Source: an uncultured Methanosarcinales archaeon
GTDB lineage: Archaea > Halobacteriota > Methanosarcinia > Methanotrichales > Methanotrichaceae
DNA length: 64,000 nucleotides
Assembly (NCBI GenBank): GCA_903871465.1
Contig: CAIQHB010000080.1
Coordinates: 186,001-250,000 of the forward strand
Direction: 5' to 3'
Of the stretch, positions 48,239 to 57,999 are shown piece after piece. Within the stretch, counting starts at the first letter, position 1, and each line of letters begins with the position of its first letter. The translations under genes and the position numbers were made by a program. Under the pieces are notes generated by a model. It searched no databases. It saw only the letters and a list, made by a program, of their open reading frames with translations, and was not told where the DNA came from.

Positions 48239-49309
48239 TTACCAATCTGGATGGATTCGCCTGAAAAGAACCACCGCGATCATTGCCAGAGCGGCAAAGC
48301 CAGAAGGAGAGGCCGCAGTCTTTGCGGCATTGGTAGCGTTGCTTTTGGCTATGGGTTTGGCCTCAATTATGTTCTCCGCCAAATCCTTCACAGTTCCGCT
48401 CTGTCCTAATAAAACGGTGCGCAGCTGATAGACGCCCGGCTCAAGCGTCTTGTTCCAGGTGATCTCCACCGTCTCATCGTCACCGGTAAGGAGCACGGGC
48501 GTCTTCTTCTCCGTGGTGTTGATCACCATGCCATTTTGAGAGAGTATGAACCTCAGAGCCCCTTTAAAGGGAACGCGAGAGTTGCCGACTACTGTGGCGC
48601 TGGCACCGGTCTCATCCTGGTAGGTCTCTGTTATCATCGCATCATCGGCGGCCTGGAAGGAGTTCATAAAAGCCCTGCTCTGATTGTGGTTGAACTCTAC
48701 GATCTTCACCCGACCTGCATACTCCTGACCATTCTCCAGAATAGGCTTCCAGGCATAATCCTTCTGAATCGGCATAGCTATGCTTCCCGTGATAGGTATC
48801 GACTGTTCCCTGGTTACATATACAGCCTTATCTCCCTGGATAAGCATGTAATAAATGTCCACAACAACTGGATCGCTGGCACTGATGACGAGATGCATGC
48901 CGCGAGAGTCGGCACGAAAATCGCGCACATCGAACCTTACTGGCTCAATATCACCATAATGAAAACTGTAGCACTTCTTGGAGACCACGGTTCCATCTTT
49001 CCATAAGAATGCACAAACATCATAGTTGCCCCTCAATGCATCGAATGGCGACCAGCGCACAATCCAGGTTCCGGGACCGTTCAAGGTCACATTCTGGGTC
49101 ATGAGCACCAAACCGTTGGAGATCATATTCAATTGCAGAGCCTCGCCCGCCACATCTCCATCCAGGGTAACATCGGCAGAGTCAACACCGGAATAGAGGT
49201 CCACAATCTCCTGAGACTGAGCTGTGGCCATCAATGCCACCAGGACTGCCAAGACCGCCAAATGCCAGACCGTATATATTCTCATGGAACCTACCTGCAG
49301 AGTAATCAA
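48239..49309 (-). CDS. Secreted/surface protein with C-terminal TM anchor
   Basis: N-terminal signal; TKTAASPSGFAALAMIAVVLFRRIHPDW-type C-terminal hydrophobic plus basic tail. Confidence 0.75.
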   Translation of the reverse strand: MITLQVGSMRIYTVWHLAVLAVLVALMATAQSQEIVDLYSGVDSADVTLDGDVAGEALQLNMISNGLVLMTQNVTLNGPGTWIVRWSPFDALRGNYDVCAFLWKDGTVVSKKCYSFHYGDIEPVRFDVRDFRADSRGMHLVISASDPVVVDIYYMLIQGDKAVYVTREQSIPITGSIAMPIQKDYAWKPILENGQEYAGRVKIVEFNHNQSRAFMNSFQAADDAMITETYQDETGASATVVGNSRVPFKGALRFILSQNGMVINTTEKKTPVLLTGDDETVEITWNKTLEPGVYQLRTVLLGQSGTVKDLAENIIEAKPIAKSNATNAAKTAASPSGFAALAMIAVVLFRRIHPDW

Positions 49310-49321
49310 TTCCGAATGTGT

Positions 49322-50317
49322 TTAAAGATCCTTTTTGAAGTCCTGGCGAACCGGCTCCAGGACTTCCAGATTGAAGGACTCAGTCAGAACCTCTGGGTTC
49401 ACCTTGCCGATCACAAACGTCCGCCGCGACTTTATCTCGTTCATCACGACCTTAGCCGGTGCAAAGACGTTGTGGTCCACCTTAAAGAAGTCGAAGCCTG
49501 CTGCCTTGAATGTCTTGTAGAAAGGCGCCCCATAGTCTCGAGAAGCGAAGGAAGGCATGCCCTTCAGGTACTGCTGCAGCTCCTCCAGGTTCTCGTACTC
49601 AAGCGTGTAGTAAGTCTCTCCACCGTAGATTATGGCGTCGTTGGAGGAGCCCATGCACATGGTTGCGTCGCCCGTAATTGGCGAGATGGGTGCCCGGCCC
49701 CAGCCGCACTTGATGGTGGTGATGTCAAAGCCCATAGTGAAGAGCTTATGGAGACCTGTCTCGACCACTCGAGCCGAGACCTGCACCAGGCCTGCCACGG
49801 AGTTCGTTGGTGCTACGGCAATTCTCAAGTCGGCCGTATCGATGCCGCACTTTTCTGCAATCATGGCCGAGACTTTCTCGTCCGGCAGCTTATTCGACTC
49901 CAGAACGAGAACTCCTATATCCGAGAACTCTTCGTATCCGATCTTCTCATAAAGCTCCCGGGTCTTTCTGGCCAGCACCCGTGCCGGGCCGCTACCCATG
50001 GCAAAATACTTGTCTGCCTTGATCTGCCACATGGCGCACTGAGAGGCCATGCATGAGAGGGCTGGATAGTCTGTAGCCACCTGGACACCGGGCAGGAGAA
50101 CGCCATTGATATTGTAGGGATGAAGCTGGATGTCAGCAAGATCTGCCATGCAGAGGCGAGAGAGGTAGATCCCGGCACCGAGACCTCCCTGGGCCTTCAC
50201 ACCGGCATCTGCAACAACAGTGCCGTTATCAAGCTCATGGACCTCTATTTGCAGCTCGTCTCCATAATCGAGCATCTCCTCGAAGACCTCAAATCCCATC
50301 TCATTGATTCCCATCAC
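49322..50317 (-). CDS. mch: Methenyltetrahydromethanopterin cyclohydrolase
   Basis: VADAGVKAQGGLGAGIYLSRLCMADLADI...VQVATDYPALSCMASQCAMWQI...MGSGPARVLARKT. Confidence 0.95.
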   Translation of the reverse strand: MMGINEMGFEVFEEMLDYGDELQIEVHELDNGTVVADAGVKAQGGLGAGIYLSRLCMADLADIQLHPYNINGVLLPGVQVATDYPALSCMASQCAMWQIKADKYFAMGSGPARVLARKTRELYEKIGYEEFSDIGVLVLESNKLPDEKVSAMIAEKCGIDTADLRIAVAPTNSVAGLVQVSARVVETGLHKLFTMGFDITTIKCGWGRAPISPITGDATMCMGSSNDAIIYGGETYYTLEYENLEELQQYLKGMPSFASRDYGAPFYKTFKAAGFDFFKVDHNVFAPAKVVMNEIKSRRTFVIGKVNPEVLTESFNLEVLEPVRQDFKKDL

Positions 50318-50466
50318 GCAGGATCACCTTTCCTATCAGGAATGCAAATTGGCCATAAAAGTCTATCGACCGGATCAACTTAGGGATGGCCAGGGATGAA
50401 TTAGTATGAGAAAAAACATGGGGCTAGAGGAAAATTATAACTCCGGGCAAGCCCGGCGTGGTATGT

Positions 50467-51300
50467 TTAGATTACGTTGGTATAGAAGGGCGTATTGCTT
50501 AAGTCCTTAACAGACGCGGCTTGAGAGCCAACTTCAAAAGCCTGGCTTTGGCCTTGCTCATTGCCACCAATCTGAATGGCTTCACCTGATTTGAGGCCGC
50601 CGCCAATCACGAATACCGAATTAGGGGTAGAGCCAACCTGCGTTACCTCGGGCTGGGAGACCGTTGCGGTTGTGCTGGCGTTATTCACAGTCTCTGCTTT
50701 GAATATGGTATTCTCAGGCCCTGTAAGATTGTTAGCTGGCGCTGTCCCATTTTGAACCGGGATGGTCACATTCTGAGCGGGAACGAACCCGGTCTCAGCA
50801 GGGATGGTTTCATTTGTTTCATTCAGAACAGGAACGATCTCATTCTTAGCGGGAACTACTTCCGTCCCAACAGTGACTGTTTCATTAGTCTCATTCTGAA
50901 CAGGAACGATCTTGGTCTCACCAGAGACGGTTTCATTTGTTTCATTCAGAACAGGAACAGTTTCGTTCTGAGCAGGAAGGGTCACATTCTGAGCGGAGAT
51001 GGTCACGTTCTGAGAAGGTGTGGTTTCATTCAGATCAGTCCTGTTCATGGTCTCGTTAGCAGTCGCATTCAGATTCTCGATTGGAGCTGCAATCAAGGTT
51101 CCATTTGCGGTGACATTGATAGGCAAAACCACGCTGGCGTTTTGGGTTTGATTTAAAGAAACATTCAATGTTGTGTTGTTCATGGTGATGTTCATGGCGG
51201 TGTTATTCAAGGAAGACGTATTTTCCTGGGCAGCGGCAGTGAGAACTGCAGCTGTCATCAGGAATAGGACGCCTGCAAAATATATAAATTGTTTGCTCAT
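50467..51300 (-). CDS. Secreted N-glycosylation-sequon-rich repeat protein
   Basis: Signal MSKQFIYFAGVLFLMTAAVLTAAAQ; dense NxT/S motifs such as VPVLNETNETVSGETKIVPVQNETNETV. Confidence 0.75.
   Translation of the reverse strand: MSKQFIYFAGVLFLMTAAVLTAAAQENTSSLNNTAMNITMNNTTLNVSLNQTQNASVVLPINVTANGTLIAAPIENLNATANETMNRTDLNETTPSQNVTISAQNVTLPAQNETVPVLNETNETVSGETKIVPVQNETNETVTVGTEVVPAKNEIVPVLNETNETIPAETGFVPAQNVTIPVQNGTAPANNLTGPENTIFKAETVNNASTTATVSQPEVTQVGSTPNSVFVIGGGLKSGEAIQIGGNEQGQSQAFEVGSQAASVKDLSNTPFYTNVI
50800..51020. repeat. Degenerate in-frame tandem repeats (GTTTCATT(T/A)GT(T/C)TCATTC(A/T)GAACAGGAAC units)
   Basis: At least three copies seen at ~50806, ~50880 and ~50930. Confidence 0.75.
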
Positions 51301-51381
51301 ATAATACCTCGGCCTTATCTCATAGCTTTGGAGCTTATCAATTTTACCCATCCTTGAGACTTAAATGCCGGTCAAAGCCCT

Positions 51382-52137
51382 TCAAACCCTCTTTATCTTG
51401 CCGCCATCCTCACCCAGTTCGCAAGCACTGTTGGCGACGAAGCCTTCACTGCTGCGCCTCATCTCACAGACTATCTTGCCGTCCACGATTCTCAAGATTC
51501 GGTCCGTCTTCTCGGCTAAAGCCATATCATGCGTCACCAGAATGAATGTCTGGTTGATCTTCCGGTTCAATTCCCGTAGCAGATTATAGATGAGATCGGA
51601 TGATTTGGTGTCCAGGTTGCCGGTCAACTCGTCGCCTATAACAATAGAGGGCCTATTGGCCAGCGCCCGGGCCACAGCAACACGCTGGTTCTGACCACCG
51701 GAAAGCTGGTTGGGCCGATTCAGCTGCCGATCCGCCAGCCCCACCGCAGACAGGAGTTCATGAGCTCTCTCTCGTGCTTCAGCTTTGCTCTTCTTGGCGA
51801 TGAGCATGGGCATCATGACATTCTCCAGGGCGGAGAATTCAGGAATGAGGTGGTGGTATTGAAAGACGAAACCCAGCTCCTGATTGCGCAGACGGGCTCG
51901 CTCTTCAGGACTTGCTCGGCTGACATCGATTCCTTTGAGAAATATCTGGCCGCTGCTGGGAGTATCCAGGAGGCCGATCATATTGAGCAGAGTGCTCTTT
52001 CCGCTTCCGCTCGGGCCCACAATGGCCACGAACTCGCCCGCCTTGATGCTGACGTTGACACTGTCCAGAGCTCGCACCTCTACGCCACTTCCGTAGATCT
52101 TGCTCAGGTCTCTAAGCACAATTATGTCGTCACTCAC
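51382..52137 (-). CDS. LolD/MacB-type ABC transporter ATP-binding protein
   Basis: IVGPSGSGKSTLLNMIGLLDTPSSGQIF; LSGGQNQRVAVARALANRPSIVIGDELTGNLD. Confidence 0.96.
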   Translation of the reverse strand: MSDDIIVLRDLSKIYGSGVEVRALDSVNVSIKAGEFVAIVGPSGSGKSTLLNMIGLLDTPSSGQIFLKGIDVSRASPEERARLRNQELGFVFQYHHLIPEFSALENVMMPMLIAKKSKAEARERAHELLSAVGLADRQLNRPNQLSGGQNQRVAVARALANRPSIVIGDELTGNLDTKSSDLIYNLLRELNRKINQTFILVTHDMALAEKTDRILRIVDGKIVCEMRRSSEGFVANSACELGEDGGKIKRV

Positions 52138-53356
52138 TTCCTATCGCCTCCACTGGATCGAGCAAGGCCGCCGAATAAGCAGGATATAGTCCGGAGATTA
52201 AGTTGAGCGCCAGGGCGAAGGCCATGGCATAAGCAAAGTACTCCGGCCGGGCGGCAATCAGGATGACGGCTTTCCCCGCTCCAGTGCTTGTTACATTCAG
52301 GGGAAGAAGGGTTATCAGCCGGGCTAAGGCAAAGCCGAGCATACAGCCCAAAACTCCTGCCGGCACGCTGATGAGCATATTCTCCAGCAAGAAGATCATA
52401 AGTATCGAGCGCCTTTCTGCCCCCATAGCCATAAGGATGCCTATCTCTTTTTTCCGTCTGCTGACAACCATGATAGTCGTATTGGCTATTACAAAAGCCG
52501 ATATTAGTAGTATGAATATGTAGAAAAGCATATTTGTAATATTTTGATTGCCCACGAATCTGGCGATCTCCTTATTGAAGTCCTGCCAGCTGGTGGTTAT
52601 GTATCTGCTATTTCCGTTCATTTGCACGGCCATGGCCGGCGCCCCTGTGAAGTCTACAAGCTTCACACCGATCTCAGAGACCACATCGCCCTGACCAACC
52701 AGTGCTTGAACCGTATCCAAGGAGACATAGACCAGAGTCTCATCCTTGACTGTTCCCTTTTCCAGCAGGCCGATGACCTTCAGCCGGATAGAATTGTTCT
52801 TCAGGTAAAGATAGAAGTCTCCGCCCGGCCTGATCTTCAGGTCCTCTGCCAGCTTCACTCCTAAAATGGCGCCTATTTTGTTGAATCTGAGGTCCGAGAA
52901 GTTCCCGCTGATCATGGACTCCTGAACCGCCATGAGCTGGTTCTCTTCAACCGGGTGAACGCCCACAAATTCCACCGCTTGCACTTTATTCCCAAAACGC
53001 GCCGCTCCCTGGCCCACCAGCCGGGGTGAGACAGCGGACACGCCCGGATAGATCTTGACCAGGTCGGAGAGTGACCTGTACATACTGATATAGCTCTCAC
53101 CTTTTTTGGGGCTGATTATAAGGTGCGGATTCTTCTCCACCGTATTCTTAACGATTTGCACTCTCACACCTTCCGTCAGCCCCAGAGACATGATGATAAT
53201 GCCCACTGCTATGGCTACGGATATCAGAGTGAAGGCGGTACCCCTCCGATTTGTCGTCACATGCCGCAGGGCAATATCCAGCTCGAACATATCTCTCTCG
53301 CGAATGATGCAAGTTCCCGATCTATTTTCAAATTTTCTATCAAATGAGACTTCCAA
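52130..53356 (-). CDS. ABC transporter permease (FtsX/MacB family)
   Basis: MacB-periplasmic-like domain, NTTIMVVSRRKKEIGILMAMGAERRSILMIFLLENMLISVPAGVLG. Confidence 0.92.
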   Translation of the reverse strand: MEVSFDRKFENRSGTCIIRERDMFELDIALRHVTTNRRGTAFTLISVAIAVGIIIMSLGLTEGVRVQIVKNTVEKNPHLIISPKKGESYISMYRSLSDLVKIYPGVSAVSPRLVGQGAARFGNKVQAVEFVGVHPVEENQLMAVQESMISGNFSDLRFNKIGAILGVKLAEDLKIRPGGDFYLYLKNNSIRLKVIGLLEKGTVKDETLVYVSLDTVQALVGQGDVVSEIGVKLVDFTGAPAMAVQMNGNSRYITTSWQDFNKEIARFVGNQNITNMLFYIFILLISAFVIANTTIMVVSRRKKEIGILMAMGAERRSILMIFLLENMLISVPAGVLGCMLGFALARLITLLPLNVTSTGAGKAVILIAARPEYFAYAMAFALALNLISGLYPAYSAALLDPVEAIGSE

Positions 53357-53378
53357 CCAGACTTTTTCCGGCCAGGCG

Positions 53379-54566
53379 TCAGCCGCCCCGCAGGGCTATG
53401 ACCGGATCGATCCGGGAGGCATTTCTTGCCGGATAGAGGGCAGCCACTATGCTCAGAGCCACCACGAAAAAAATGAGCAAGACGATGTCCCAGGGGTTCA
53501 GGATAAGAGGCAGCGTGGTAATCTCGCGTCCGCCTGCAGCTATCTCGAAGGGCACTTTTCCGAGGATTAGGACGCCCGCCAGGCCCAAAGCTGAGCCGAC
53601 CGCAGCTCCTATGAGACCAAGGAGGGCGCTCTCCACCAGGAAAATATCTCTGATATCCGATATTCTGGCTCCCATGGCCATGAGCATGCCGATCTCTCTT
53701 GTCTTCTCCACCACGAGGAGATTCATGATGCTGGCCACGCCAAAGAAAGCCACAACCATAAAAAGCAGGACGGAGAACCTTGTCCAGAACCCGCCGATGT
53801 TTATGGCCTGCATGATCTCGGGATTTTTCTCCTGCCAGCTCATTGCATTGTATCCCCAGGTGGAGATCAGGCCGGCGAGGCTCTGGGCCTGGCCAATGTC
53901 CTGCAGACTTATCTCTACGGCATTTATCACATCGCCTTCATCTCGAAAATTGCGGCCCGTATCCATTGAGACAAAGACCACCAGATCATCCAGTGGCGTG
54001 CCGGTGTTGAAGATTCCAGTCACCGTCAACTCTGTTCCACGGGCTCTGGGAAAGGTGGCTGCCATTTTATCCCCCAGCTTCAAATCAAGAGATTCAGCGA
54101 GGGTCTGACCGATAACCGCATTCCGGGCCTGCTGAATGCTGCCAAAATCGCCCTGAATCATCGCATCATCGATTTTGTAGATCCTGTCTATATCGATAGG
54201 GTTTGATCCCTTTAACAGGGCGTTTTTTGTCTTATCCTTGCGAGATAGGGTGGCCGCGGTCGATAGCGATGCCGCATAGGACTTGATGCCGGGGAGGGAG
54301 GCGATCCGATCCAGAAGGCTCTTGTACAGGTGAATGAAGTCATCGCCCTGTTTCGGTTCGACTGTGACATGCGGGAGTTTCTCTTCTACCAGGCCGGTGA
54401 GAATCTGCTGCTGGCCGTTGACAAGAGATGTAAAGATCACCGAGATGCTCACAGCCAGGGCGACAGCCAGAACAGAGAGAAGCGTCTGGCGTCTTCTTGA
54501 GATGATGTGCCGGATGGCTATGCTCACGGCCAAAGGGTTGACGATCTTCAGGGCTTTTAGATCCAT
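53379..54566 (-). CDS. ABC transporter permease (FtsX/MacB family)
   Basis: NLLVVEKTREIGMLMAMGARISDIRDIFLVESALLGLIGAAVG; start chosen at MDLKALKIVNP. Confidence 0.92.
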   Translation of the reverse strand: MDLKALKIVNPLAVSIAIRHIISRRRQTLLSVLAVALAVSISVIFTSLVNGQQQILTGLVEEKLPHVTVEPKQGDDFIHLYKSLLDRIASLPGIKSYAASLSTAATLSRKDKTKNALLKGSNPIDIDRIYKIDDAMIQGDFGSIQQARNAVIGQTLAESLDLKLGDKMAATFPRARGTELTVTGIFNTGTPLDDLVVFVSMDTGRNFRDEGDVINAVEISLQDIGQAQSLAGLISTWGYNAMSWQEKNPEIMQAINIGGFWTRFSVLLFMVVAFFGVASIMNLLVVEKTREIGMLMAMGARISDIRDIFLVESALLGLIGAAVGSALGLAGVLILGKVPFEIAAGGREITTLPLILNPWDIVLLIFFVVALSIVAALYPARNASRIDPVIALRGG

Positions 54567-54728
54567 TATAAGAACCATTATATCGGATGCTTTTGCTTTA
54601 TTTATTCTTTTCATCTCTGCCGGGAATTTTGTCACCTCCGGTGCATTGGCCAGGACCATTTGCGACCGCCTGGAGAAAATATTTATGGATCTTTGCCGTA
54701 TGAGGTTTGGAGGAGTGGAAGGGATATC

Positions 54729-55169
54729 ATGGGTTGTATCTTGAAAGAAACTGGCGCGATTATTAGCCTATTCATCCTACTGGTATTACTTTGTGCACCG
54801 GCTTATGGAATGGATACCAAGACGGCATACACAAGGGATGGAATAAATTTCGTAAGCAAGGAACGAATGGACGAAAATGTGAGATACGAATACGCAAAAC
54901 CTGGAGAATACCATGAAGTACAGGTTCCTCTAAATACAGTTGTCGTGAATGCTTCAATTATTCCAGAGTCAGCTCCAATCCATGATAAACAAGAAACGGA
55001 AGTACTGGAAAATCAACCGTCTATGTCTAACCAAACAATTTCCACATCCACCAGAGAAAATGATAGAAGGTACCCATATGCAACTCTAGGCATTGGGTTG
55101 TTATTATTTGTCGGCGTGGTCATCTTTACTGCATGGGTAATTAAAGAACGTGGTAAACAACGAGAATAG
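54729..55169 (+). CDS. Small secreted/anchored hypothetical protein
   Basis: Signal-like N-terminus MGCILKETGAIISLFILLVLLCAPAYG and C-terminal TM YATLGIGLLLFVGVVIFTAWVI. Confidence 0.65.
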   Translation: MGCILKETGAIISLFILLVLLCAPAYGMDTKTAYTRDGINFVSKERMDENVRYEYAKPGEYHEVQVPLNTVVVNASIIPESAPIHDKQETEVLENQPSMSNQTISTSTRENDRRYPYATLGIGLLLFVGVVIFTAWVIKERGKQRE

Positions 55170-55207
55170 GAATTCAATAGTAATTTTTCCAATGATTGGA
55201 GTGGTTT

Positions 55208-57259
55208 ATGGCTAAATGGGCATATATTCTGTCTATATTATTGGTGATATCCTTCGCCTGCTTTTCCTTAGCTGACTCGCAGCAATTGCAGACTCAATTT
55301 GAGAATTCCACAGAGATTATTCCGCGTCACGTTATCTTCGGCAACCCTGAGAGAATCAGCGTTCTTATCAGTCCGGATGGAAAATGGATCAGCTATTTGA
55401 CGGCTTTGAGTGGAGTCTTCAACGTCCGGATGGCTCCAGTGGACAATATATCCGACGACAGATCTATCACTAATGAGACAATTCGCGGTGTTGAGAGCTA
55501 CTTCTGGGCTTATACCAATCATTCTATCGTTTACAGACAGGACACATTTGGCGACGAGAACTGGCACATTTACGCCGTCAATATAATAACTGGTGTGAAG
55601 TTGGACCTCACACCCTACAAAAACGTCAGTGCGAAAATAGAAGGAGTCAGCAACAAGTTCCCTCAGGAACTCCTGATAGGCCTGAATGATAGAAATTCCG
55701 AGTACCATGATATATACCGTGTCAACATCACGACAGGAGAGAGGCGTCTTGTCCTGAAGAATGACAATAGGTTTGCGAGATTCGTTATCGATGATGATCT
55801 AAAAGTTCGTCTTGCAGCTAACGTGACATCCAGCGGAGATGTATACTACCTCAAGCCTGCCGGCAACGGCTCATGGGAACAGTTCATGAAGATCAATTAC
55901 ATAGACAGCGCCACTACATATCCCATAGGATTCGATAAGACCGGTGACATCCTCTACACGTCTGAGAGCCGGGGGAGGAATACGGCAGCAATAGAATCCA
56001 TGAACCTGGCAACAAATGAGACCAGAGTTCTAGCTGTTGACCCTAAGGCAGACGCTGGCATGATTATGGTTCACCCAACTGAGATGACCATCCAGGCGGT
56101 GGATTTCAACTATTACCGCCATAATTGGAAGGTCCTGGATGAAACGATCAAGCCGGATATCGATTATCTCGGCAAGATCGCCGAGGAGGATATGGCTGTG
56201 ACCTCCCGCACTCTTGATGATAGCCGCTGGATCGTCGTATTCATCAGTGATAATGGTCCCGCCAGGTACTACATCTACGACCGGAACGCCAGGAGTGCGT
56301 TGTACCTGTTCAGCGCGGACAGAGGCCTGGAGAATCGGACCCTTTCGAGAATGAACTGTATAACGATAAAGTCCCGCGACGGCCTGGACCTCGTCAGCTA
56401 CTACACCTTGCCCGTATGGGCTGATAAGGATAAGGATGGTTTGCCCGAAAAGCCGCTTGCAACAGTTCTTCTCGTTCATGGCGGCCCGTGGGAGAGGGAT
56501 ATGTGGGGATTTGATGCCCTGCATCAGCTTCTGTCCAACCGCGGATATGCAGTGCTCAGCGTTAACTTCAGAGGCTCCACCGGATTCGGGAAGAGCTTTA
56601 CAAATGCGGGCGACCGGGAGTGGGGCAGAAAGATGCAGTACGATCTGCTGGACGCTGTCAACTGGTCGATAGAGAAAGGAATTGCAGACCCGGCGAGGAT
56701 AGCCATAATGGGAGGAAGCTATGGAGGTTATGCCACATTGGCCGGCATGACCTTTACTCCAAAGATATTCGCCTGCGGAGTTGAATATTGCGGCCCCGCC
56801 AATCTGACATCGTTTCTCCTCACCATCCCGCCTTACTGGAAGCCGGATATTGAGATGAAGTTCAAAAGGATAGGGGATTTAAGAACGGAAGGAGGAAGGA
56901 TTTTGCTTCGAGAGCGTTCCCCGCTCCTATATGTAGATAGTATTCAGAGGCCGATATTGATCGCTCAGGGAGCAAACGATCCCAGGGTAAATAAGAACGA
57001 GTCAAGTCAGATCGTCCAGGCCATGCAGGAGAAAAAGATTCCAGTAACCTATGCCCTCTACCCGGATGAAGGCCATGGTTTCGTCAGGCCAGGGAACGGG
57101 ATGTCCTTTTACGCGCTCACGGAGGCATTCTTGTCGATGCATTTGGGCGGGAGATATGAGCCCTTCGGCCGTGACCTTAACGGCTCCAGCATCACAATAC
57201 CGGTGGGAGCTGATCAGGTGCCGGGTCTGGTCGAGGCGCTGGCTCATAAGACCTCATGA
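55208..57259 (+). CDS. Secreted S9 family (prolyl oligopeptidase) peptidase
   Basis: TVLLVHGGPWERDMWGFD...NFRGSTGFGKSF...IMGGSYGGYATLAGMTFTP...GANDPRVNKNES...PDEGHGF. Confidence 0.95.
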   Translation: MAKWAYILSILLVISFACFSLADSQQLQTQFENSTEIIPRHVIFGNPERISVLISPDGKWISYLTALSGVFNVRMAPVDNISDDRSITNETIRGVESYFWAYTNHSIVYRQDTFGDENWHIYAVNIITGVKLDLTPYKNVSAKIEGVSNKFPQELLIGLNDRNSEYHDIYRVNITTGERRLVLKNDNRFARFVIDDDLKVRLAANVTSSGDVYYLKPAGNGSWEQFMKINYIDSATTYPIGFDKTGDILYTSESRGRNTAAIESMNLATNETRVLAVDPKADAGMIMVHPTEMTIQAVDFNYYRHNWKVLDETIKPDIDYLGKIAEEDMAVTSRTLDDSRWIVVFISDNGPARYYIYDRNARSALYLFSADRGLENRTLSRMNCITIKSRDGLDLVSYYTLPVWADKDKDGLPEKPLATVLLVHGGPWERDMWGFDALHQLLSNRGYAVLSVNFRGSTGFGKSFTNAGDREWGRKMQYDLLDAVNWSIEKGIADPARIAIMGGSYGGYATLAGMTFTPKIFACGVEYCGPANLTSFLLTIPPYWKPDIEMKFKRIGDLRTEGGRILLRERSPLLYVDSIQRPILIAQGANDPRVNKNESSQIVQAMQEKKIPVTYALYPDEGHGFVRPGNGMSFYALTEAFLSMHLGGRYEPFGRDLNGSSITIPVGADQVPGLVEALAHKTS

Positions 57260-57900
57260 GATCGGTCTTTCTGGAATACCGCCTCCACCTCAGCACGAGC
57301 CATTTCCTTTCCTTTCACTCGAAGCTTCCAGCGGTGCGTGCCGACCGAGATCGGCAAAAGGTCGCAAAAGAGCAACTCCGCCTCCACTTCCGTGAAGTAA
57401 TGGGTGAGGATGCCGGCCCCTCTCAGGTATGTGCTCTCCTCCACCGCCTCACCCTGACCCATGCGCATGTCCTCCGTCCCGAAATCCCTGAAGAATAGCT
57501 TCCCGCCAGGAACGAGCACGCGGGCAACCTCGCGAGCGAGGGCTTCGCGCCCCTGCAGGCGTAGGTGGCCTGTGACGTGAAAAGCGAAGACGGCGTCAAA
57601 GCTCTCTTCCCGAAATGGCAGAAGTGCGGCGTCGGCCAGGATCAATCTGATATCAGGCAGCATCCTTCTGGTCAGCCTGAGTGCCTGGGGGGATACGTCC
57701 AGAGCGGCAATTTTCCAGCTGCAGGGCATTCCTGCCAGCGTTTTCCCATCGCCGCAGCCCAGTTCCAGAACCGATGTGCCGTCAGACAAATGAGGTATGC
57801 CCCGCACGCCTCCACCCCAAAGACGGCCACGAATGCTGTAATCCCTTTCCCAGGCATTAAGATTGGAGTCCACGGATGACATTTGAGGCAAAGAGGGCAA
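57244..57900 (-). CDS. Class I SAM-dependent methyltransferase
   Basis: VLELGCGDGKTLAGM...AALDVSPQALRLTRRMLPDIRLILADAALLPFREESFDAVFAFHV. Confidence 0.92.
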   Translation of the reverse strand: MPSLPQMSSVDSNLNAWERDYSIRGRLWGGGVRGIPHLSDGTSVLELGCGDGKTLAGMPCSWKIAALDVSPQALRLTRRMLPDIRLILADAALLPFREESFDAVFAFHVTGHLRLQGREALAREVARVLVPGGKLFFRDFGTEDMRMGQGEAVEESTYLRGAGILTHYFTEVEAELLFCDLLPISVGTHRWKLRVKGKEMARAEVEAVFQKDRSHEVL

Positions 57901-57999
57901 TAATCCTTTGTCAATTTATGGTTCCCGAACTGTGAAGACGGTACTCCTCTGGCAATCTCTTCCGATGATTATTAGTTCCATGCACGTCTCACAGCGATC

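Noticed and set aside
49133-50056. 307-aa plus-strand ORF
   Set aside because: Antisense to mch and the neighbouring surface gene; composition is shadow-like.
50800-51020. CRISPR-like regular repeats
   Set aside because: Repeats are in-frame within a secreted protein gene, degenerate, and lack unique spacers; they encode NETNET sequon repeats.
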